A stretch of DNA of 32,336 bases from an uncultured Collinsella sp. Lineage in GTDB: Bacteria; Actinomycetota; Coriobacteriia; Coriobacteriales; Coriobacteriaceae. This document shows, piece by piece, positions 14,114 to 20,079 of this stretch. The translations under genes were made by a program, and so were the position numbers. The notes under the pieces are model-generated. The model worked only from the letters and a program-made list of their open reading frames with translations. It was not told the DNA's origin and did no database searches. How positions within the stretch are numbered: position 1 is the stretch's first letter; every line of letters starts with the position of its first letter. The stretch lies in NCBI GenBank assembly GCA_900757505.1, contig CAAEOE010000059.1, positions 1-32,336 on the forward strand, given 5' to 3'.

Positions 14114-15676
14114 TTAATCTTCCAGATTAAGGATGGGACGAAGCAGGTCGTAGACGGAGTGCACGTTGGTTCCCACGACAATTTGGACATTGGTGCCGTT
14201 CTTAAACAGGCCCTTGTCGATAGCCTTCTTGATGGTCTCTTCGTTGACCTTATCGGGATCCTTGACCTCGACACGGAGACGAGTCATGCAGCAGCCCATG
14301 GTGTTGATATTGTCCTTACCGCCAAGGCCGTTGATGATGTTCTGCACCATCTCCTGCTGTTTTGCGTCGACTTCCGGAGTTCCGGAGGACTCGAGAGCAT
14401 TGTTGTCTCCGGAGACCTCTGCAGACCACTCTGCGGAACGGCCGGGCGTCATGAGGTTGAGCTTCTTGATCACCATCGCCAGAACGATGAACGAAACGGC
14501 GGCAAACACGATGCCCAAGACGATGTAAATCGGGAACTTGGTGACGCCCATTGGCAAAGGCAGGCCGAGCGTGAGCAGCTCGATGCCACCGTACATGTTA
14601 AGCAAGCGGACTCCCAGGACAAACAGGAGCATCTCGCCCAGTCCGTAGAACAGGCTGTAGGCAACCCAGAGAACCGGAGACGCGAACAGGATCATGAAGT
14701 CGAGCGGCTCAGTGATGCCGGAGAGCATGGCGGTGATGTAAATGGGCACCAGCATGGCTGCGACAGCTTTTCGATTCTCCGGACGGGAAGTCGCAATCAT
14801 TGCGAGCACGGTGCCGAGGGTTACGAATTCCTTGCCAAAGCCGAACATGGCAAAGCGGACAGAGGGGTCGACTGTGGTGAGGGATCCGTCGGCGATATGG
14901 GGAAGCTCGGCATAGAAGATGTTTGCTGCGCCGGAAACACTCTGGCCGGCGATGACCGCCGTGCCGCCAATCGCGGAGTAGTCAAACGGCATCCACATAA
15001 AGTGGTGCATGCCGAGAGGTACGAGGACGCGGTTCAGGAAGCCGTAAATGAAAACGCCCAGACCACCCGAGGCTGCGATGAATGAAGAAGCGTTGCTGAT
15101 GGCGTTGGCGATAGGGGGCCACACGATAGTCGCTCCGATGCCGAAGACAATGCTCAGCGGAACCATCGCCAGAAGGGCCAGGCGGGGTCCGCCGTAAATC
15201 CGGATATACTCCGATACCTTTACGTCGATCAGTTTGTTATAGAGCCAACCGCAGAAGCATCCGATGAGTACGCCGCCGAAGACGTTGACATCGGTAACTT
15301 GAAGACCCAGTACCGTTGCCTGGCCAGTGCCATACAGACCCATCGCGCCGGCTTTTGCCAGCTGATCGGTGAGCGTCAGGTAGGCGTTGTTGACATACAG
15401 GAACATGAGGTAACTAATAAGTCCAAACACTGCCGCGTTGGATTTTTGCTTCTTTGCGAAGCCTGCCGTTAGGCCGACTGCGAAAATCACCGGCAGGTTG
15501 CCGATCACCGCGGAGTTGGTTGCCGCGGAGAGCAGCGTGCCCAGATCTGCGACAACTCCGCTGCCGAGCGAGCATACCGTGGCGATGGCCAAAATGATGC
15601 CCGTTACCGAAAGGTACAAAATAGGGTCGACGATAACGCGGCCAAAGTTCTGGAAGGCCGTTTTGACTTTATCCAT
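14114..15676 (-). CDS. PTS EIICB permease, glucose/maltose (alpha-glucoside) family
   Basis: This membrane permease takes up and phosphorylates a sugar. Of 520 residues, the first ~390 form the EIIC domain with about ten membrane helices. Family segments include NLPVIFAVGLTAGFAKKQKS, LVPLGMHHFMWMPFDY (substrate site) and SGITEPLDFMILFASPVLW. The last ~80 residues are EIIB, with the phosphorylated Cys463 in CCMTRLRVEVKD (family pattern CxTRLR). No EIIA domain is attached and none is in the window, so a Crr-type EIIA must act in trans. The ATG at 15676 follows GGAGAGGGGAAG. It is the first gene of the minus-strand operon, with the small membrane protein and GH4 downstream; together they favour an alpha-glucoside substrate. 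Confidence 0.93.
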   Translation of the reverse strand: MDKVKTAFQNFGRVIVDPILYLSVTGIILAIATVCSLGSGVVADLGTLLSAATNSAVIGNLPVIFAVGLTAGFAKKQKSNAAVFGLISYLMFLYVNNAYLTLTDQLAKAGAMGLYGTGQATVLGLQVTDVNVFGGVLIGCFCGWLYNKLIDVKVSEYIRIYGGPRLALLAMVPLSIVFGIGATIVWPPIANAISNASSFIAASGGLGVFIYGFLNRVLVPLGMHHFMWMPFDYSAIGGTAVIAGQSVSGAANIFYAELPHIADGSLTTVDPSVRFAMFGFGKEFVTLGTVLAMIATSRPENRKAVAAMLVPIYITAMLSGITEPLDFMILFASPVLWVAYSLFYGLGEMLLFVLGVRLLNMYGGIELLTLGLPLPMGVTKFPIYIVLGIVFAAVSFIVLAMVIKKLNLMTPGRSAEWSAEVSGDNNALESSGTPEVDAKQQEMVQNIINGLGGKDNINTMGCCMTRLRVEVKDPDKVNEETIKKAIDKGLFKNGTNVQIVVGTNVHSVYDLLRPILNLED

Positions 15677-16345
15677 CTCTTCCCCTCTCCTAACTAATCT
15701 CGGGGGCTTGCCCCTTAGGCAGAGACGACACTCGCATACTTGCCGGCGTCAGGTGCTGATGTCGCCTCTGTTTACGGATTTCATGATAGTTGGGGTGTTT
15801 GCAAACAGGGCGGGCTGGAACAAACGGTTCTTAAAAACAAGTGCGACTAATCTATTTCGTTGTTACCATCTTTCCATTTCGGTCAGCGGTATTCTTTTTT
15901 AGGCAAATGGCTTTGGACGCGAGTGACTAGCTACGCCTTGATTTGCCAAGTTTGAAATCCATCCATCTCTTTTTAATAGGCTCTTGCGAAGTTTTGGTCT
16001 CGAGGAGACGTTCCGGCTCTTGCCGCCCGGGCGTCCCGGAAGAAAGGAGGAGGAGCGGAAGAAGCATTCCGATCCTGTGCGCGTCCATTTCCTGTGACAG
16101 CAGGGTTTCAAGCAGCTTTTTCGCTTCATCGAGGCGTAGGGACTGCCTTTCGGCTCCCTGCGACCGCGGGACTGATACTGCATCGCATGCGATGCAGCTG
16201 TTGAAGTCAAGCAATCGTTGGTCGAATTTTAGTCGAAATTGGCACGGCATTAATTCAAGCATTTTATCAAAATATGTTAATCTACCTGCGCATATAGCGG
16301 TATCAAAGAGCTTCAAAAGGTGTCGATAAACAGCGATATTCCGTT
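15677..16345. other. Upstream region of the PTS operon and right end of the island
   Basis: This stretch should hold the PTS operon promoter. TGTTTGCAAACA (15796-15807), a perfect 12-bp palindrome 120 bases upstream of the EIICB start, is a candidate operator for the island's RpiR protein. CTGCATCGCATGCGATGCAG (16178-16197) is a perfect 20-bp palindrome. A minus-strand frame from TTG 16316 to 15927 (129 codons) has no Shine-Dalgarno and no recognised motif; it may be a decayed or spurious gene. Confidence 0.45.
15796..15807. promoter_or_regulatory. Candidate operator upstream of the PTS operon
   Basis: TGTTTGCAAACA is an exact dyad of the size expected for a dimeric regulator, lying upstream of EIICB. 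Assignment to the RpiR protein is inference; a catabolite-control site is the other option. Confidence 0.35.
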
Positions 16346-16405
16346 CTCATAACCCGGAGGTCGTAGGTTCAAATCCTGCCCCCGCGACCAAGAACTTGCA
16401 GCTCG
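16346..16405 (+). repeat. Attachment-site repeat, right copy (tRNA-fMet 3' fragment)
   Basis: An exact 60-bp copy of 10880-10939: anticodon loop to CCA plus 15 bases. The 5' half of a tRNA is absent, so this is a non-functional fragment left by integration. Confidence 0.88.
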
Positions 16406-16429
16406 TCGGCCTAGCCGGCGAGCTTTTTT
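16401..16429 (+). terminator. Terminator at the right island end
   Basis: GCTCGTCGGC pairs with GCCGGCGAGC (one G-U pair) around CTA, followed by TTTTTT. Its first five bases belong to the att repeat. It is probably the original terminator of the tRNA gene before insertion. Confidence 0.85.
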
Positions 16430-16479
16430 GTTATTCCGGGACCGTGTTTTCGGTCCAATTCTCGGCCTCTCAAACAAAA

Positions 16480-16776
16480 TCTCGATTTGTAACATCTAGA
16501 CCCGATTTGGGCGGCTAGGTGTTACAGATCGAGATATACCGGTGGGTTGGGTCGTGTTTGTCTAAATCTGTAACACGAGGGACGGATTTTGCCGAGTTGT
16601 TGTTATAGATTGAGATTTTCTAGCAGGCGGGTATGGTTTGTCTCGATCTGTAACAGGTAGGGGTCAAAAGTGGGTCTAGCTGTTACAGATTGAGATTGTT
16701 GAGGTTGGGTCGAGGGGAATATCTCGATCTGTAACAGTAAGACCCGGTTTTGCCGCGTAACTGTTACAGATTGAGA
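16480..16776. repeat. Array of eight 15-bp boxes in alternating orientation, 40-41 bp period
   Basis: The forward box TCTCGATCTGTAACA (one or two variants) is at 16480, 16561, 16641 and 16722; its inverse TGTTACAGATTGAGA is at 16520, 16601, 16681 and 16762 (start positions). All boxes are 15 bases and all spacers 25 or 26 bases, giving a step of 40-41. Spacers are related but not identical: several contain AGACCCG-like and TTTTG motifs, while those after the inverse boxes are rich in GGTTGGGT. No cas gene is near. It lies between the island's right end and the enoate reductase promoter. Confidence 0.85.
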
Positions 16777-16836
16777 CAAACTGACGGGCCGTCCCGTCCC
16801 ATCCACCTGCTGCCACCTGATATTCGCCGATTTCCG

Positions 16837-16866
16837 TTGTGCCGCCATGCCCCCATGCCATATCCT
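16837..16866 (+). promoter_or_regulatory. Probable promoter of the enoate reductase gene
   Basis: TTGTGC (16837-16842) and TATCCT (16861-16866) are 18 bases apart. The -10 lies 52 bases before the start codon and the -35 lies 60 bases after the last box of the alternating array. Confidence 0.45.
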
Positions 16867-16918
16867 CTAGACAACTACGCGGCATCATCGCCGTCGCGCC
16901 TACAAGAGAGGAATGTCC

Positions 16919-18949
16919 ATGACCGCACCTGCATCCAAGCTGCTCCAGCCCATTACGGTTGGCCCCCTTGAGCTCAAGAACCGCATTATGTTCCCGCCGC
17001 TGACCACCGGCTACGAGGAGCGTGACGGTTCCATCGGCGAGCGCAGCCTGGCTTTTTACGAGCGCTTGGCCCGTGGCGGCGTGAGCTACATCGTCATCGG
17101 CGACGTTGCTCCCGTCATGACCGCAAGCCCCACGCCCAAGCTGGCAACCGACGCCCAGATCCCCACGTTTAAGGCGCTGGCCGATGCCGTCCACAAGCAC
17201 GGCGCCAAGGTCGCGCTGCAGCTGTTCCACCCCGAGTACGATGTGCCCGGTGTCGGCCGCATGGTCATGGGCTCCATGGCTGCCGCCAAGGCCGCGCAGG
17301 AGGCCAAGGCCGCCGGCGACGAGGAGACCTTTGCCGCCAAGATGGCCGAGTCCAACGAGATCCGCAACCAGGCCTACGCCAAGCTGCATCACGACATGCA
17401 GCACTTTGTGAACGAGGCGAGCGTAGAGCAGCTCACCCAGATTAAGGAGGCCATCGCCGCCTCGGCCGCCCGCGCGCAGCAGGCCGGAATCGATGCCATC
17501 GAGGTCCACGGCGACCGCCTGGTGGGTTCGCTGTGCTCGGCCATCCTCAACCAGCGCACCGACGAGTATGGTGGCTCGTTCGAGAACCGCGTCCGTTATG
17601 CGCTGGAGGTCGTCGCCGCCATTAAGGAGGCTGCGCCGCAGCTGATGGTGGAGTACAAGCTCCCCGTGATCATGGAGAACCCCGACGGCACGCCGCGCGG
17701 CAAGGGCGGCCTGCGGCCCGACGAGGCCTGCGAGTTCGCCAAGCTGCTCGAGGGCGCGGGCATCGATATGATCCAGGTCGCACAGGCCAACCACACCGGC
17801 AACATGGGCGACACCATTCCGCCCATGGGCGCCATGCCCTACAACTGGACGCTGCCCGTGGCCGAGCGCGTCAAGGCCCTGGTCTCCGTGCCGGTGGCAA
17901 CCGTCGGCCGTGTTGTCTCGGTCGAGGCCGGCGAGAAGATTCTGGAAGACGGCGCCGCCGACATCATCGCCTATGGCCGCTCGCTCATGTGCGACCCCGA
18001 CATTGCGCTGAAGGCCGCCACGGGCGAACCCATCCGCGAGTGCCTCAACTGCAACAAAGGTTGCGTCGACGCGATTCAAAACCGCAAGTACATCTCGTGC
18101 GTGCTTAATGCCGAGAACGGTGACGAGGCGACCATCGCCATCAAGCCGGGCGAGGGCGACAAGAAGATCGCCGTGGTGGGCGGTGGCATCGCCGGCCTGG
18201 AGGCCGCACGCGTGGCGGCCAAGCGCGGCTACGACGTGACCATCTACGAGGCGAGCGATCACTTGGGCGGCCAGATTGTGCTGGCGGCTGCGCCTCCGCG
18301 CAAGGACGAGATCATGCGCTCGGTCGAGTACTACGAGAAGATTCTGCCTGGCCTGGGCGTGAAGGTTGAGCTCAGCCATGCCGCTACCGCTGAGGACCTC
18401 AACGCCGCCGACGCTGCGATTGTGGCCGTGGGCGCACACGACGTGGTCATCCCCGTTCCGGGCGCCGACTCGGACAAGGTCGTCTCGAGCTGGGACGTGC
18501 TGGCCGGCAAGGTAGAGCTCAGCGGGCGCGTCGCCGTTATTGGCGGTGGCCTGGTGGGCACCGAGACTGCCGAGTACCTGCTGCAGCACGGCTGCGAGGT
18601 GGCGATTGTGGAGATGCTCGACAAGATTGCCGCGGGCGAGTCCGAGACCATTCTGCCGCTGATTATGAGCGACTTTGCCGAGCACAACGTGGAGCAGCAC
18701 GTGAAGACCCGCCTGACCGCCATTACCGACGAGGGCGTGGAGGCCGTGCGCACCACCGAGGACGGCGCCGAGGAGCCGGTGAAGATCGCCTGCGATTACG
18801 TGGTGATGGCCGCGGGCTCCAAGGCCAACGCGTTTGACCTGGACGGCGTGACGGTGCCCGTGACCTGCGTGGGCGACTGCTCGGGCGAGCGCACCGCCGA
18901 CATTGCGAGCGCCATTCGCACGGCGTATCACGCGGCCAACGAGCTGTAG
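16919..18949 (+). CDS. NADH:flavin oxidoreductase / enoate reductase (2,4-dienoyl-CoA reductase family)
   Basis: This 676-residue enzyme belongs to the Old Yellow Enzyme family with an Fe-S cluster and a second flavin domain, like dienoyl-CoA reductase, BaiCD/BaiH and cinnamate reductase FldZ. The N-terminal TIM barrel (about 1-350) binds FMN and contains NRIMFPPLTTGYEERDG and the active-site/FMN region RTDEYGGSFENRVRY. A cluster motif, CLNCNKGC followed 11 residues later by Cys, binds [4Fe-4S]. The C-terminal half has two dinucleotide-binding folds (VVGGGIAGLEAARVA and VIGGGLVGTETAEYL). The barrel contains an extra Ala/Glu-rich helix near 115-165. The substrate is not evident; C=C bonds of unsaturated acids, bile acids or steroids are all possible. 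ATG 16919 lies 6 bases after AGGA; ATG 16913 is too close to it. Confidence 0.9.
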   Translation: MTAPASKLLQPITVGPLELKNRIMFPPLTTGYEERDGSIGERSLAFYERLARGGVSYIVIGDVAPVMTASPTPKLATDAQIPTFKALADAVHKHGAKVALQLFHPEYDVPGVGRMVMGSMAAAKAAQEAKAAGDEETFAAKMAESNEIRNQAYAKLHHDMQHFVNEASVEQLTQIKEAIAASAARAQQAGIDAIEVHGDRLVGSLCSAILNQRTDEYGGSFENRVRYALEVVAAIKEAAPQLMVEYKLPVIMENPDGTPRGKGGLRPDEACEFAKLLEGAGIDMIQVAQANHTGNMGDTIPPMGAMPYNWTLPVAERVKALVSVPVATVGRVVSVEAGEKILEDGAADIIAYGRSLMCDPDIALKAATGEPIRECLNCNKGCVDAIQNRKYISCVLNAENGDEATIAIKPGEGDKKIAVVGGGIAGLEAARVAAKRGYDVTIYEASDHLGGQIVLAAAPPRKDEIMRSVEYYEKILPGLGVKVELSHAATAEDLNAADAAIVAVGAHDVVIPVPGADSDKVVSSWDVLAGKVELSGRVAVIGGGLVGTETAEYLLQHGCEVAIVEMLDKIAAGESETILPLIMSDFAEHNVEQHVKTRLTAITDEGVEAVRTTEDGAEEPVKIACDYVVMAAGSKANAFDLDGVTVPVTCVGDCSGERTADIASAIRTAYHAANEL

Positions 18950-19024
18950 TTGAACATCGCGGCCAGGCGGGGCGGTAGCACGGATCCGTTTCGCCCGGCT
19001 GTGTCCCGTCGGGTGTCAATCGGT

Positions 19025-19064
19025 GCGGGGCCTGCAAGCGCAGCAGGTCCCGCCCTTTTGTTTT
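19025..19064 (+). terminator. Terminator of the enoate reductase gene
   Basis: GCGGGGCCTGC pairs with GCAGGTCCCGC (one G-U pair) around a 7-base loop, followed by CCTTTTGTTTT. Confidence 0.85.
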
Positions 19065-19318
19065 GCTCCGGTGGATGGCAATGCGCGGTAATCATGAGGA
19101 GTGAGGACGTCTACTGCCTTGCAGATCACTCAAAATTATTGGGGGAGGGGTTAATAACTATATCCTCTATACCAAAGGACATAAAGAGATGCCAATTTTG
19201 TTGACAAGCGAATGACGATTAGCTGCGAGTCGGCTACCAGCGTAAATAATCGATAAAGAAATGTCGTAATTTGGTGCCAAATGCCCAGATAACGCCGCGT
19301 CTATTTTAATTAACTGCT

Positions 19319-19347
19319 TTGAGCAAACAGTAAAATGCTACTATCTA
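19319..19347 (+). promoter_or_regulatory. Promoter of the orphan HTH gene
   Basis: TTGAGC (19319-19324), a 17-base spacer and TATCTA (19342-19347) lie 41 bases before the start codon. Confidence 0.6.
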
Positions 19348-19388
19348 ACTTGCACGTAAGAAAGCAGATTAACGGTTAAGGCTAAGAA

Positions 19389-19793
19389 GTGGCAGGTATG
19401 TCGGAAGCAACTAGGACTCGCACGCATGCGCCCGAGGTTAGGCAGCGCGCCGTCGAGATCCTCCAAGAGGGGGTCGGTCATCGCGCCCTCGCTGCGGAGC
19501 TTGGCATTCCCCAGGCCACGGCTCGTCAGTGGGCCCGCGCGTATGCCGTGGGCGGTGCCGACGCCGTTCTCAATGCCGGTTCGCATCATCACACCTATTC
19601 GTACGACGTAAAGCTCGCTGTGGTTAAGGACCGTCTGGAAAACGGCTTGACGGTTCGCGAGGCCATGATCAAGCACAAGATTCCCAGCGAGTCTTCGGTC
19701 AAGGCTTGGTGCCGTCAGTACCGCGAGAGCGGTGAGTCCGCACTGGTCGATAAGCCGCGCGGTCGCAAGCCGCGCGTTAAAAAGGCGGAATAG
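19389..19793 (+). CDS. Orphan IS3-OrfA-like helix-turn-helix protein
   Basis: This 134-residue basic protein has two tandem helix-turn-helix units. The first, about residues 14-50 (VRQRAVEILQEGVGHRALAA, then ELGIPQATARQWARAY), and the second, about 68-115 (VKLAVVKDRLENGLTVREAM, then IKHKIPSESSVKAWCRQY), match the DNA-binding OrfA of IS3-family transposons. The tail RGRKPRVKK is also typical. No OrfB (DDE transposase) follows: a strong terminator comes 12 bases after the stop. With its own promoter it may be a domesticated regulator or a transposase remnant. GTG 19389 is chosen because AAGG lies 7 bases upstream; ATG 19398 is the alternative. Confidence 0.75.
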   Translation: MAGMSEATRTRTHAPEVRQRAVEILQEGVGHRALAAELGIPQATARQWARAYAVGGADAVLNAGSHHHTYSYDVKLAVVKDRLENGLTVREAMIKHKIPSESSVKAWCRQYRESGESALVDKPRGRKPRVKKAE

Positions 19794-19805
19794 CAAACGG
19801 GATGG

Positions 19806-19828
19806 TGCGCCCACGGGGGCGCATTTTT
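19806..19828 (+). terminator. Terminator of the HTH gene
   Basis: TGCGCCC (19806-19812) pairs with GGGCGCA (19817-19823) around a 4-base loop, followed by TTTTT. Confidence 0.9.
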
Positions 19829-20079
19829 CTTGCCGCGCCAACTTTTTGGACCGGCGCGAGCCTATCGGGACATCCTCCAACGTGGCCAATAAACCGCGCG
19901 CAGTGGCCCGCGCGTCCGTCGCTGCGGTAAGGGAACGTCACCCCTCTACTCCAATGCGGACAGACTCCTTGCCCCGTACGCCTAAAACTCCCCAGTTGAC
20001 CGAAAACCTGCCGCCGCTACTCCTCAATTGAGCTATAACGTTAAACAATTGCAGCGTTTTTGCATGGGGGAGTGATGGT

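Larger units (their letters stand above)
10880..16405. mobile_element. tRNA-fMet genomic island carrying an alpha-glucoside PTS module
   Basis: The element lies between two perfect 60-bp direct repeats whose starts are 5466 bases apart. Cargo: RpiR-type regulator, GH4 6-phospho-alpha-glucosidase, small membrane protein, PTS EIICB. The genes have visibly more A/T at third codon positions than the flanks, supporting horizontal acquisition. No integrase, excisionase or mobilisation gene is seen, so it is either the remnant of a larger element, mobilised in trans, or immobile. Confidence 0.8.
18950..19388. other. Intergenic region with terminator, AT-rich tract and promoter
   Basis: After the terminator at 19025-19064 the sequence becomes clearly AT-rich (about 19115-19350), unlike the rest of the window. 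ATTTGG-TG-CCAAAT (19269-19282) is a short dyad 36 bases upstream of the promoter at 19319 and might be an operator. No gene was recognised. Confidence 0.5.

Noticed and set aside
15927..16316. 129-codon minus-strand frame starting with TTG
   Set aside because: No Shine-Dalgarno and no recognised domain; noted in the regional entry but not called as a gene.
16346..16390. Second tRNA gene
   Set aside because: Only the anticodon loop to CCA portion exists; the 5' half is missing, so it is an attachment-site fragment.
16480..16776. CRISPR array
   Set aside because: Boxes are 15 bp and alternate in orientation, spacers are related to each other, and no cas genes are present.
16676..18931. 751-codon open frame opposite the enoate reductase
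   Set aside because: Shadow of a well-supported gene; composition is Gly/Val/His-rich and repetitive, with no motif.
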